Below are positions 35,405-46,344 of a stretch of 64,000 nucleotides of DNA, piece by piece (within the stretch, counting starts at the first letter, position 1; the number at the start of each line of letters is the position of its first letter). A program made the translations under genes and the position numbers. The notes beneath the pieces were generated by a model, which had not been told where the DNA came from, ran no database searches, and saw only the letters and a list, made by a program, of their open reading frames with translations. Source of the stretch: Tragulus kanchil. Its lineage: Eukaryota; Chordata; Mammalia; Artiodactyla; Tragulidae. The stretch spans positions 127,745,123-127,809,122 of the forward strand of contig JAIOJX010000004.1 in assembly GCA_022376925.1 (NCBI GenBank). Direction: 5' to 3'.

Positions 35405-35762
35405 GGCTTCCCAGGCAGTGCTCATGGTAAAGAATCCACCTGCCAGTGCAGGAGATGCAAGAGACTCGGATTCAGTCACTGGGGTGGGAAGCACCTCTGG
35501 CGGAGGAAATGGCACCCCACCCCAGTAGTCTTGCCTGGAGACCCCTGTGGACAGAGTTTGCCTATGGGATTCTCCAGGCAAGAGTACTGGGGTGGGGCGC
35601 CATTTCCTCCGCCAGAGGTGCTTCCCACCCCAGGGACTGAACCTGTGTCCCTTACATCTCTAGCACGGTTAGGCGGGTTCTTTACCCCTGGCACCACTTG
35701 GGAAACCCAGGCCACAGTCCATAGGACCACAAAGAGCCAGACAAAACCTAGCAACTGAGCAC
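35405..35762 (+). mobile_element. Bov-tA fold-back pair (second copy)
   Basis: Duplicate of 34291-34642. Here the arms 35481-35541 and 35571-35631 are intact and pair at all but about two positions of 61, around a 29-base spacer. Confidence 0.9.
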
Positions 35763-36344
35763 TTGCACAGCTATCTGTAATGTCAATTCTAGAAAAAGCC
35801 AGTCAGGTCTCTGTACACATCTCGATCTGATTCTGGGCTCTGTATTTTATTGAACTTGTCCATCTATATCTTTTCTCACAAATACCGCACTATCTTAATT
35901 ACCTTAATCTTAGAATAATTTTAATATCTGGAAGACAAGTTCTTTCCTATGGTTCTTCTTTTTGAGAGTTTTGTCTGTCCTTGTCTTTTGCTCCTTCATG
36001 TAGATTTTGGACTGAGCTTCCTGAGTTTCTCCAAAGCCCAGGGGAATTTCAATTGGAATTATGTTGAGTTCACAAAATCATATGTCTTCAAGTGTATATG
36101 TCTAGGAACTTGACCACATTTCTCAGTCAGACAGATCATTTGTGCAGCATTACACTTCATTAGATCATTGGGGTGTGTCAGAGGCTGGGTGTTGGCTCAG
36201 CATGGAGCTAGGAGAAGCCAGTGGGTTTGTTGGGTTTTTGTTTCTTTTTGTTTTTTCCACTGTCCATATGTCACTATCTGGTAACAACCCAGAAGAAGAG
36301 CCTGTGCTTCACTTGTCAGTTTTCAATTAAAAAGAGTTGTTCTC

Positions 36345-36618
36345 GGGCTTCCCTGGTGGTCCAATGGGTAAAGAGTTCACCTCACAGTGCAAGCGGCACG
36401 GGTTTGATCCCTGGCCCGGGAAGATCCCAGATGCCGCAGAGCGGCTGGACCTGTGTGTCCAATTATGAGCCAACGGTCTCGAGTGCATGTGCCCAGAGCC
36501 GGTGCTCTAAAGTGGGAGGGGCCCCTGTAGTGGAGGCGCACACGTGCCAAAGAATAAAAAGATGGATGAAAGTAAATATAAATAAAAAAGAGGCATGATG
36601 GGGAAAAGAAAAAAAAAA
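36345..36618 (+). mobile_element. CHR-type SINE with distinctive tail
   Basis: Head 'gggcttccctggtggtcc', B box 'gggtttgatccctgg', tail block 'aaaaagatggatgaaagt', which lacks the 'agaccaatagaagtggcc' end. A probable imperfect target-site duplication is 'aaaagagttgttc' before and 'aaaagagcagttcc' after. Confidence 0.87.
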
Positions 36619-37411
36619 GAGCAGTTCCCTAAATCAGAAGAGCTCATGGACTGCAATTGCTGTTCCCTGAGTACATCACTATAAATCAGTGAAGACTGTG
36701 TTATCTAGATATGCCTAATACAAAACATTGCAACTAGACCTGGAAGCAAATGCTATATGGTATAGCGATTGAAAAGCCCTTTATATCTATCCATGCCTTT
36801 CCATCTTTAAAAAAAAATGTAAACAAGTTTCAGTGAGGAATACTGATCCAGTTTAGATGAGATTCTGTGATTCTGCCATATAGCTGCAGGATGAGCATTA
36901 AAACTTAGGACGAGTGTGATGCTCTGCTCTCAAGCCAAATTAATATCCATCATCTTTTTGCCACTTAAAATTAGAATTTAATTAGGGTTAATATCTGGAA
37001 GACAAGTTCTTTCCTATGGTTCTTCTTTTTGAGAGTTTTGTCTGTCCTTGTCTTTTGCTCCTTCATGTAGATTTTGGACTGAGCTTCCTGAGTTTCTCCA
37101 AAGCCCAGGGGAATTTCAATTGGAATTATGTTGAGTTCACAAAATCATATGTCTTCAAGTGTATATGTCTAGGAACTTGACCACATTTCTCAGTCAGACA
37201 GATCATTTGTGCAGCATTACACTTCATTAGATCATTGGGGTGTGTCAGAGGCTGGGTGTTGGCTCAGCATGGAGCTAGGAGAAGCCAGTGGGTTTGTTGG
37301 GTTTTTGTTTCTTTTTGTTTTTTCCACTGTCCATATGTCACTATCTGGTAACAACCCAGAAGAAGAGCCTGTGCTTCACTTGTCAGTTTTCAATTAAAAA
37401 GAGTTGTTCTC

Positions 37412-37685
37412 GGGCTTCCCTGGTGGTCCAATGGGTAAAGAGTTCACCTCACAGTGCAAGCGGCACGGGTTTGATCCCTGGCCCGGGAAGATCCCAGATG
37501 CCGCAGAGCGGCTGGACCTGTGTGTCCAATTATGAGCCAACGGTCTCGAGTGCATGTGCCCAGAGCCGGTGCTCTAAAGTGGGAGGGGCCCCTGTAGTGG
37601 AGGCGCACACGTGCCAAAGAATAAAAAGATGGATGAAAGTAAATATAAATAAAAAAGAGGCATGATGGGGAAAAGAAAAAAAAAA
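37412..37685 (+). mobile_element. CHR-type SINE (second copy of the one at 36345)
   Basis: Duplicate inside tandem duplication 11. Confidence 0.87.
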
Positions 37686-38056
37686 GAGCAGTTCCCTAAA
37701 TCAGAAGAGCTCATGGACTGCAATTGCTGTTCCCTGAGTACATCACTATAAATCAGTGAAGACTGTGTTATCTAGATATGCCTAATACAAAACATTGCAA
37801 CTAGACCTGGAAGCAAATGCTATATGGTATAGCGATTGAAAAGCCCTTTATATCTATCCATGCCTTTCCATCTTTAAAAAAAAATGTAAACAAGTTTCAG
37901 TGAGGAATACTGATCCAGTTTAGATGAGATTCTGTGATTCTGCCATATAGCTGCAGGATGAGCATTAAAACTTAGGACGAGTGTGATGCTCTGCTCTCAA
38001 GCCAAATTAATATCCATCATCTTTTTTTGCCACTTAATTAGAATTTAATTAGGGTT

Positions 38057-38596
38057 AAATAAATAAATGAAATCTAGAGGCACACCACATATGAAAAATG
38101 TCAAGCCGTTTAAACGCCCCACCACTGGAGCCTTTAGCACAGCCTCATTTATCTTGGTCCGCAAAGTTCAGAGAAGCGTTGCACTTTGGCTTCAGCTTTA
38201 AAAGGCTTGTATGTTAAGATGTATCTCCTGTCTTCCAAAGATAAAGTGCTGTTTCACTGGCATTACTCACCATATCAAGGCTTTCTGGTAAATTCGTCAG
38301 GCACTCACCTTGCGGGAAAAGGCATCAGTTTGCCACTTCCCCAGAAATGGGCTGTCCATAATGTTGTGTTGTAATTTGATTCCTGTGAGGCACTGGTGGA
38401 AGACAGTAACCCCCTAGAGCTGATGATGATACATGGAGGCTGACCCTCCAGAGATGTTCTGTAAGTTAAGCCTCGTTTTCATTTGAGTATAGTGTCACTT
38501 CGGTTAACTAATAATGTTTGACTCTTTATCATATTACCATGATTCAGAAAGAAGTACCATTTTCCAAACCGTTTAGGTGTTTAATCCAAGACTGTG
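38057..38596. other. unique sequence, no gene seen
   Basis: No named repeat or exon recognised. Confidence 0.45.
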
Positions 38597-38822
38597 GTTG
38601 TAGTTTAGTCACTAAGTCTGACTCTTGTGACCCCCCTGAACTGTAGCCTACCAGGCCTCTCTGTTCATGGGGTTTTCCAGGTAAGAATACTGGAGTGGGT
38701 AGCCATCTCCTTCCCCAGGGGATCTTCCAGACCCAGGGACTGAACCCACGTCGCCTCTCCTGCAGGCGGTCTCCTGCATTGCAGTCAGATTCTTTACCAA
38801 CTAAGCCGCCCGGGAATTCCTT
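38597..38822 (-). mobile_element. Bov-tA SINE
   Basis: Antisense, with an internal duplication of the head region: 'cgcctctcctgcaggcggt' followed by 'ctcctgcattgcagtcag'. Ends 'ctaagccgcccgggaat'. Confidence 0.9.
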
Positions 38823-39099
38823 AACAGTTTCTAGCTGTTTGGGGACATAGAGAGACCAGGCAGGATTTTTGCACTGAAGAAACTGACAAACTAATAAATG
38901 AAACATGAAAGAAAGCCTTATATGGCCATAGGGCTATTCAGGAAAGTTCACTGAATCAACCTTAGATGGTGCTGTGATTTGGAGAAGGATAATAATAGCA
39001 AGTGAAAAAAGCAAAACAAAACAAGCAGCACTGTTTGGGCATCCACTGAGAAAAACCGGTGGGTCTACCGTTGTTTCTTTTTTTGCATGCTTTCTTCTA

Positions 39100-39392
39100 A
39101 AAACATTTTTAAATCATTTTATTCATTAACTTATTGTTTACTTTTGGCTCTGCTGGGTCTTTGTTGCTGAGCAGGTGACTCTCTAGTTGCGGTGGCTTCT
39201 CCCGAGGAGCATGCGCTCAGGGTGGGAGGGCTTCAGGAGGTGTGACTGCCAGGGTCTAGGGTGAGGACTCAATCGTTGTGGCGCGTGGGTTCAGTTGCTT
39301 TGCGGCATGTGGGATCTTCCCATATCAGGGACTGAACCCATGTTTCTGCAGAGCAAGCAGATTCTTTACCACTGAGCCATCAGGGAAGCCCT
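39100..39392 (-). mobile_element. CHR-1-type SINE, antisense
   Basis: 'tggctctgctgggtctttg', 'gactctctagttgcggtgg', 'gtgggatcttcccatatc' and 'gagccatcagggaagccc' are the long CHR-1 body and tRNA-Glu head, antisense. Confidence 0.88.
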
Positions 39393-39574
39393 AGAAACAT
39401 TTTTTTAAAAACTATGTGTACACCTCCTGTTTCTGTTGCCATGTGGGGATTGCCAAAGAAATTGCCACTGAGACTCACTGCACAGGCACAGTTTGCTATG
39501 CTAATTAACCAAAGACTGCTTCAGTGTAAGAAAACAGGTTGTTCCTTTAAATTCTAGGATAATTAAGCACTAGT

Positions 39575-39780
39575 TAATATGTATGAAGCACCTGCCTAAT
39601 CTGAAGCATTTATATGGTTTATCTCATTTCATCTTCACCCAAACCTTATAAAAGAAATACTAGGAGTATACTCATTGTATAAGAAACTGAGACGGGGCTT
39701 AAGTAACAGAGAAGCACTCGTGAAATCCAGGCGTTTGGCTCCAGAGTTCATGTTTACCATCTCCAATGTCTTCTGAGCCT
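39575..39780 (-). mobile_element. MIR SINE, antisense
   Basis: Antisense MIR core: 'tatggtttatctcatttcat', 'cattgtataagaaactgaga', 'ttaagtaacagagaagca', 'tttggctccagagttcatg'. Confidence 0.7.
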
Positions 39781-40563
39781 TTAAAATGACAAAGACGGTC
39801 TGTTCCCAGTGTGATCATTGAAACAGTTTTCGTTTTTTTTTTTTCCCCCAGAAGCTTTAGAGGTAGCCTTATTCTGTTATCCTCACAGCTTTATCCATCA
39901 CAGATGGGAGGGCCAGCCCCCGCTTCCCCAGCAGGGCCATGGTTGTCTGTGGGGCCTCTCTTGACAAGCTGCGTGGCCCGCCTTTCCTCCTGGCACCGGG
40001 CCTGTGGGAGCTGGGACGGTCTCATCTGACCGAACCCATGGGGCACGGTGGGTGCAGAGGCCTCACAAGTTTGTCAGAAGGTCTCTTGCCTGAAGGGCGC
40101 CTCGGTTTCATCTAGCCTCTGACTCTGATGAGCCTGTCCCCTTCAGGATTCCCAGGCCTCAGCCAGAGCCGACTTGGAGGAGACACGAAGAAAGAAAATA
40201 GGAGAAACAGTAGCCATTTGTCATTGATTCAAGTCTATCGTGTAAGACAGAGTCAATAACCTGAGGCAGAATCAACTTCCTGAAGCAAAAACTTGCAGAG
40301 TCACAGCTGTTATTGGGAAAAATGCACGTTGAGAGCGCCAACAGCTTAGCCTCGGCAGTTTTTATGACAGTGGCTTTGAGGCCACACGCTCTCATTCGAC
40401 GCTAATAAATGTTTTCCATCGTGTGCACGAAAAGCTTTATACAAGTTCCATTTCCCAGAACTCTGTGAATGAAATGGAAACCCCCTATTCTGACTGTGGA
40501 AATAACAATGAAAAAAGCCCCTAGAAGCTCCTGGCTCCGTGTTTCTGGAGCCACCCGCCGGGG

Positions 40564-40578
40564 TGGCTAGGTGGCGCT
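40564..40578 (+). promoter_or_regulatory. weak candidate CTCF motif
   Basis: The sequence tggctaggtggcgct fits the 3' 11 positions of the CTCF core, but the first three bases do not match. Confidence 0.3.
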
Positions 40579-41443
40579 CTAGGCTAGTGCACCGGCCCTG
40601 CTCTGCGCTTAGGTGGCCAATGTTCTATGAGCTGATTCTTTTCTATCCCCTTCACTTTCCTGGTTGATCAGCTGGCAGGGAGAGGGCGTCAAGCCCCTGG
40701 GCTGTGGCTATCCTTGAGGAAAATTCTGGAGGATCTTAAACGTGGTCCTAAATGTTGTGTTTCTTTCCATCTCAATCTCTGCACAGCTGTTCAAGAATCC
40801 CAGGAGGCAGGACCAAGCTAGTCTCAAAGAATGAAAGGAAGGGACAGTACTTGCAAGACATTTGTACCAGCTCCCTCCAGGTCGCCTGAGCAAGGCCGTC
40901 AGCGTGTGGCTCGTCCGGCCCCTCTTCCTCCCCGGAGAGCCCTGGTGGCTCCCAGCCACCTGCAGCCTCGCAGCTCTCAGGCTGCTGGTGGCAGAGGAAG
41001 AGAGGGCCCTGCTGTGGGGAGGTGGGGACACGGGGCCTTGAAGCCCCCGGATGGTGCGGAGATCACCCACAGACCTTCTGTCAGAAGGGAGAATCCCCTT
41101 GCCCACCCTGCCAACCCTGAAACTCCTGAATTACAGACTCCTGCGCCCGAAGGCAGTAAAGACTCTCCTTAAAATGCTACTAGGATAGAAAGGCTTCAAT
41201 TAGAAAAGCTGGTGGAAGAATCCATGGCAAAATGGCTCTCTTCAGCGGGAGCCACAGGGAGGAGCCAGCCGTGGACAGGGCTGGCGGGCTGTGCTGAGAC
41301 AAGAGGATGGGTGGAAACAGGGGTCCCTCGCTTGGAATCTCTGTGGGACCACAGCCTCTTTCCACCTGCTCCATTTGAAAGCTGGGAGTCAGATTGCCGA
41401 GGTCCTGTGCCCTCAGGTTTCTAGGAGAATCTGGGTTTCAAAT

Positions 41444-41458
41444 ACTGCCCCCTGGTGC
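41444..41458 (-). promoter_or_regulatory. candidate CTCF binding motif, minus strand
   Basis: The plus strand reads actgccccctggtgc; its complement fits CCASYAGRGGGCRSY at 14 of 15 positions. Confidence 0.55.
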
Positions 41459-41489
41459 TGGGAAAGATTGAGGGCTGGAGGAGAAGTGG

Positions 41490-41645
41490 GCAACAGAGGG
41501 TGAGAGGATTGGATGGCATCACTGACTCAACGGACACGAGTTTGCGCAAACTCTGGGAGATGGCGAGGGACAGGGAAGCCTGGAGTGCTGCCGTCCATGG
41601 GGTTCCGAGTCAGACACAAATGAGCAACGAAACAACGAACAACAG
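41490..41645 (+). mobile_element. Bov-A / BovB 3'-end SINE
   Basis: 'gaggattggatggcatcact', 'gactcaacggacacgagttt', 'gtccatggggttccgagtc' and a degenerate (CGAA)n tail. Confidence 0.9.
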
Positions 41646-41991
41646 TTTCCGTAAGCGCACACATACCTGTCGGCTCATGTGTCCTGGTTTTGGCTCAGAC
41701 ACATTGCTGCTGCACTTGCCCTCCCCTGAAACCTGCTTCATGCCTAGGGGAACATGGCTGTGGTCTTTGGACCGTGGTGGGGAGGACAGGCGGAAGAGGG
41801 GCCTCCCCAGGTGAAAGGTGACCTGCATATGCTTCAGAAAGGAAGCTCATCAACAAATTTGCACAAGCCTCTCAGACACAAAGGCGGCTGCCAGTCACAG
41901 AGGATGTATTCCAGAAAGCAGAGAAAAAGAAGAAAATCTCTATGAAAGTAACGTGTAAAAGTGAGAACAGGAACAAAACCTAAGCTTGAAA

Positions 41992-41995
<4 letters not shown>
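41646..41995. other. unique sequence, no gene seen
   Basis: No gene or repeat recognised before the TA microsatellite. Confidence 0.4.

Positions 41996-42024
<29 letters not shown>
41996..42024. repeat. (TA)n microsatellite
   Basis: About 14 TA units, followed by CTATATATG-type sequence up to 42075. Confidence 0.95.
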
Positions 42025-42030
<6 letters not shown>

Positions 42031-42075
42031 TCATAAGATCACTCTCTCTATATATGTAGACATCTATATCTATAT

Positions 42076-42148
42076 AGGCTTCCCATGTGGCACTAGTGGT
42101 AAAGAACCTGTCTGCCAATTCAGAAGACATAAGAGATGTGGATTCTGA
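42076..42148 (+). mobile_element. Bov-tA SINE, 5' part
   Basis: Head 'aggcttcccatgtggcact' up to 'gagatgtggattc', where an L1 interrupts it. It resumes at 42740. Confidence 0.88.
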
Positions 42149-42739
42149 TGAAATCAAATCTGAATGAAACACCTATACCCCAATGTTCATTGCAGCTCTC
42201 TATACAATAGCTAGAACATGGAAGCAACCTAGATCCCCATCCACGAATGAATGGATACAAAAACTCTGGTACATATATACAATGGAATACTACACAGCTG
42301 TAAAAAGAAATGCAGAAGAATCAGCCCTAATGAGGTGACTGGATCTACAACCTATCATAAAAAGTGAAGTCAGTCAAAAAGAGAAGGACAAGTACAATAT
42401 ACTAACACATATATATGGAATCTAGTAGGATGGTGATGATGGCACATGCAGTGAAGTGATGGAGAAACAGACATGAACAGTGGAGATATGGACATTGTGG
42501 GGAATGAACAGTGGCTGGGAGGCGTAAAGGAAGTAGCATGAAGGCCTGTACTATCATATGTGAAGAAAATAGCTATAGTCATTGCTCTGTGAGAAAAGGG
42601 GATCCTGCAGGGGTGCTGTGTGATGGTCGGGAGGCAGGGGATGGGGTGGGTATACATGACTAATCTGGGAACATACATATCTGTAAACAACAAAACTCTG
42701 TAAAAGTTAAAAGTAAAATAAAAGTTTAAAAAAAAAATA
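42149..42739 (+). mobile_element. 5'-truncated L1 inserted in a Bov-tA
   Basis: Starts in the ORF2 C-terminal region ('gcagctctctatacaatagc', 'tggaatactacacagctgt'), runs through the 3' UTR and ends in 'aagtttaaaaaaaaaataag'. The target-site duplication is 'ataagagatgtggattc' before and 'ataagagatgcgggttc' after. Its 3' UTR matches the complement of 59304-59600, so both L1s belong to one family. Confidence 0.88.
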
Positions 42740-42905
42740 AGAGATGCGGGTTCAGTCCCTGGGTTGGGAAGATCCCCTGGAAGAGGAAATGACAACCCAC
42801 TCCAGTATTCTTGCCGAGAGAATCTCATGGACTGAGGATCATAGCAGGCCCCAGTCTATGGGATCACAAAGAGTCAGACGTGACTGAAGTGACTTCACAC
42901 ACTCA
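42740..42905 (+). mobile_element. Bov-tA SINE, 3' part
   Basis: Continues the SINE broken at 42148: 'ttcagtccctgggttggg' through 'gagtcagacgtgactga', followed by a short CA-rich tail. Confidence 0.9.
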
Positions 42906-44119
42906 CACATACACCTATACAGATACACAATCACAAGAAGCTAAATAGAAACTAAACATCCCCTGCTAAGCCCCAGATTAGAGTAAGAAAATCTGAAAAC
43001 AAAGATCAACATCTGTGAATTTTCATGACTACCTGGTGAGCTTGCTTGCTCTGAAACTGTTCTGAAGACATTTATTTGAGCAATTATAGGAACTCCTACA
43101 ATGCCGTGTTCATTTTGGTACCTGTAGTTTAACCTTGAAGAATCTGTCAGCCCTCCTACATTTTTCTCTGTTGTAGCAATGATGCTTCTTTTGGCAGTAA
43201 ACATCAGTAAACTTAAGTGCCATGAGTCATATTGTCAATTTTTAATTAAATCACAGTCTAGCTGGGGTTTGATTTATTTAGGTCTGAATTCATTTAGACC
43301 CTGGCCCACATAAATTTACATAGCTTATTTAACAAGCTCATGATTGTATAAATGGTAGACTCCCTTAAAATTTATATGTTGTAAAAGGCTTCTCTTATCA
43401 AGCCAAGAGTTGGTAGAATATAATTTCCAAAGGTGGTGTTAGTTTTATTTTTAAACCTAGCATTATAAAAGAAATCTGTTGTATTCCTAAGTAAAGCCAT
43501 TTATGAGATCTTAACAATAACCGTCCCATATGTTTTCACTCAGAGTTTTACTGATATGGCAAAGCCTCATTAACATCCAGTAGGGCTGATTTTTTTTTTT
43601 CCTTTCCCAGAATGGTTTCCCACAGATGGTTGTAAATCCATATGGTGAATGTCTACTAAAAAAAAAAAAAAACGGAAAAGAAAACTCATCTGCTCAATTA
43701 AATATAGTAAATACAACTTTAAAGTGCAGAAGTGTGAGTCATACGGATATCCACTTTCCTAGAATTCTGATAAAAAAGCATCATGGTTAATTAATGTTCC
43801 CAAGAAGAGGTCAGAACTCACAGGAAATGAACGGGAAGGTGGCAGGAAGAGAGGGTGGGGAGCGCGGGGGGCGCTGGCGCGGGGCTGTTGGCGAGGTCCT
43901 GGTTCTGCAGCCAGAGCAGAAGAGAGCCCGGTGGGGAGGGAAATGGTGCTGCTTGCCTTTTATGTGCAGATCTGACCAGACTGCAGGTGCCAGTGCAGAG
44001 AGAGGGGAGGACAGAAAGGGGGAAAGCATGAAACTGTTCAACATAAAGCAGATAAGCAACAAGGATTTGCTGTATGGCACAGGAAATTATACCCAGAGTC
44101 CTGTAATAACTTATGCATG
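42906..44119. other. unique sequence with G-rich patch; no gene established
   Basis: AT-rich up to 43790, then a short GC- and CpG-rich patch at about 43840-43930. No repeat family or exon recognised. The antisense 179-codon open frame (43818-44357) crosses into a SINE. Confidence 0.45.
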
Positions 44120-44305
44120 CAGGCCACGTCACTTCAGTCAGAGCCCGCCTGGCTCCTCTGTCCGTGGGATTCTCCAGGCAAGAATACTGGAGTGAATTGC
44201 CACATCCTCCTCCAGGGGATCTTCCCGACCCAGGGATCAAACCTGTGTCTCTTGTGTCTCCTGCACTGGCAGGTGGGTTCTTTACCATGAGCACCACTTG
44301 GGTCA
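44120..44305 (-). mobile_element. Bov-tA SINE
   Basis: Antisense with a small deletion near its tail side: 'gtcacttcagtcagagcc' to 'catgagcaccacttgggtc'. Confidence 0.9.
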
Positions 44306-44361
44306 CTAATGGAATATAATCTGCAAAAAAAAAAAGCTCAATGACCATGCTATACACCCAA

Positions 44362-44570
44362 TTGCTGTTTAGTCACTCAGTAGTGTCCAACTCTTTGAGA
44401 CCCCATGGACAGTATAGCCCACCAGACTCTTCTTTCCATGGAATTTTCTAGGCAGGAATACTAGAGTGAATTGCCGTTTCCTTCTCCAGGGGATCTTCCC
44501 GACCCAGGGATCAAACCTGAGGTGCGTGCATTGGCAGGTGAATCTTTACCTGAGTCACCAGGGAAGCCCA
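44362..44570 (-). mobile_element. Bov-tA SINE
   Basis: Antisense, full length: 'tgctgtttagtcactcag' to 'gagtcaccagggaagccc'. Confidence 0.92.
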
Positions 44571-46344
44571 TACATGTGATACTAATATAATATTGTAAAT
44601 GGAATATGCTTCAATAATAGAAAAAGAATGGTATATAGACATCAAAATATAATTAAAAATCTATACTATTTTTTAAAAATCTATACTGTTTTTACTTGGA
44701 ACAAAAGGAGATGCAGTTAAAGGGGATGGGCAGGGTTCAGGGAAAATGCAGAGGCAACAGCAGTGGGGGAGATTCCCCCCGCTGCAGATCTGATCTCTCC
44801 CCTGCTGTCAAGTCGCTTTCATATGTTTGGGGTTCAGAGAACTTCTGAGTGTTAAATATAATTGAATGGGCACCACTGGCAGTTTCACTCATGACTCAGT
44901 CAAATTTGAGGTCTGTAGCTGGTCATCATGTAACCCTCAGAGGGGAAAATGAGTCAGATGCATCTTCTGCAAAAGGCAAAATGAAATTTGCTTTGTAGGA
45001 GGAAATTAGGGTGCTGCCCATGCCTGTGTGTGGGACTAGAGTGTCATGTTGGCTGCCTGTAGTCAGTGACCTGGGGTCTGGGGGACTGCCGAGTGGGAGA
45101 GGGAGCGGGGCCCAGGCCTAGGTGGAGAAGCTCTGCCTAAAGGTTACTCGTCTTCTGGTTTGTTCTTCCCTCTGGGTTACAGTCCCTTCATTTCCAAACA
45201 AGCCACCAGGATACAAGGTCCAACACAGGCTTATTTTTTTTTTTTTCTCTGATGAATGTTTTGATCAGAAAATGTTTTGACATGAAACATTTACAGAGGT
45301 CTAAAAATCAAAGCAAATTTCATTGCCCGCTTAATGAACTTCTTTGTCAGAAAGAAATCAGGATTCTTCCGGGAAATCTAGAAAGGGCGGTATACTTCTA
45401 GCAATTCCTGAAAACCCTCATGGATTATTAATTTTCCTGGAGGGAGGGGCTGTGAGGGCCTTTGTTGGTTGTAGCACCAGAAGCATAGCTGTATTTGTCT
45501 CAAGGAAGTATGCTTAATTTCTTTTTTAAGAAGGTCATGTTTTATGTGCATGGATGCACTTTTGAGGGAGGCTAGGGGTGGGGGGAATGACTCTTATATA
45601 ATGCAGTGAAATATCAGGTATTGCAAATCTCTGAAGGTTGGGGCAGGTTTAGCTAACTCTGAAGAATCCAGAAGCACGAGCCAAATTCTTTCTTGTTTCG
45701 TGCCTGTCAAGGACACTGACAACCCCTTTGTGGATGTAATGAGAAGAAAAGTCGGGTTGAGAGTTTAAGTACCATCTGCCAACCCATTAGCAAACAATGG
45801 AAAGTCCCACTCGAATGTGAGACTGTTTTTATGAAATGAGAAGCCAAGAAAACATATTTATAATGTATCACAGGGCTTAGGATCTGCTTCAAAACCCAGC
45901 TTCACAACTAACTAGCTGTTGTGGACAAGGCACATTCTCTCTCAGCTTCCCAGGAGGACTGGGCTTTTTATTAATAATCAGTATGAGCCTCCCAGCTCTC
46001 AACCACCTTCTGAATCTTTCAGATTTCTTTAGTTGTAGCTTGGGAATATTCTAATGAGGATTTGGAGGACCAGTAATTGATGTTTTCTAAATCTTCCACT
46101 ATCATTTATAAACTATATCATATATATTCTTTTATGTTATATCATATTTATAGAATGTGCATTGTGTATGTACATATACTTGGACAGGAAAGTTATGATA
46201 ACAGTTCTAATGACAAGCTCTTGATTCTGACTTTTTTGAGTGTATGTGGGAAGTGAAGCCATCCTTAATGCTCTTAGGTACAGATTAAACTTTCCTAGTT
46301 GGCCTGCCAGCCGTCAAACAGAAAAGACAAAAGCAATTGTAATA
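44571..46344. other. unique sequence, no gene seen
   Basis: No exon recognised. 45230-45370 follows a T run and has a balanced, possibly constrained composition. A weak MIR-like stretch lies at 45868-45960. Confidence 0.45.
45868..45960 (+). mobile_element. possible MIR SINE fragment
   Basis: 'caaaacccagcttcacaact', 'aactagctgttgtggacaag' and 'gcacattctctctcagctt' follow MIR core order with divergence. Confidence 0.45.

Larger units (their letters stand above)
33652..35888. repeat. tandem duplication 10 (1114 bp offset at the start)
   Basis: Copies lie at 33652-34765 and 34766-35888. The main difference is in the palindromic SINE arm, where the first copy (34475-34515) has lost several bases relative to 35590-35633. 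The unit is old L1 plus a SINE pair. Confidence 0.96.
33250..36130 (-). mobile_element. old L1 LINE fragment, antisense, fragmented
   Basis: Antisense L1-like phrases run in order: 'tgtagctttttgatttgttc', 'ggctgctgtaaacattctt', 'ggtggttctttatatgttcc', 'gtccatctatatctttt' and 'caattggaattatgttga'. It is strongly decayed and interrupted by SINEs and by tandem duplications 10 and 11. No open frame survives. Confidence 0.65.
35921..38056. repeat. tandem duplication 11 (1067 bp unit)
   Basis: Copies lie at 35921-36987 and 36988-38056. The only clear difference is near 36960/38027, where 'ctttttgcc' reads 'ctttttttgcc' and 'taaaatt' is shortened. It starts 33 bases after duplication 10 ends. Confidence 0.96.
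39781..41489. other. unique, GC-richer sequence; no gene established
   Basis: The most GC-rich unique stretch of the window. Overlapping open frames (40708-41106 minus, 40831-41172 plus) show no domain and mirror each other, as expected for GC-rich noncoding DNA. 40190-40440 has a balanced composition that may reflect constraint. It carries two CTCF-like motifs. Confidence 0.45.

Noticed and set aside
40708..41172. Overlapping 132- and 113-codon open frames on opposite strands
   Set aside because: Mirror-image frames in GC-rich DNA with low-complexity Pro/Arg/Ser content; no domain and no second copy or partner exon.
42370..42828. 152-codon minus-strand open frame
   Set aside because: It is the antisense of an L1 3' UTR plus a Bov-tA.
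43818..44357. 179-codon minus-strand open frame
   Set aside because: Roughly the first third is translated SINE; the rest is GC-rich unique DNA without a domain.
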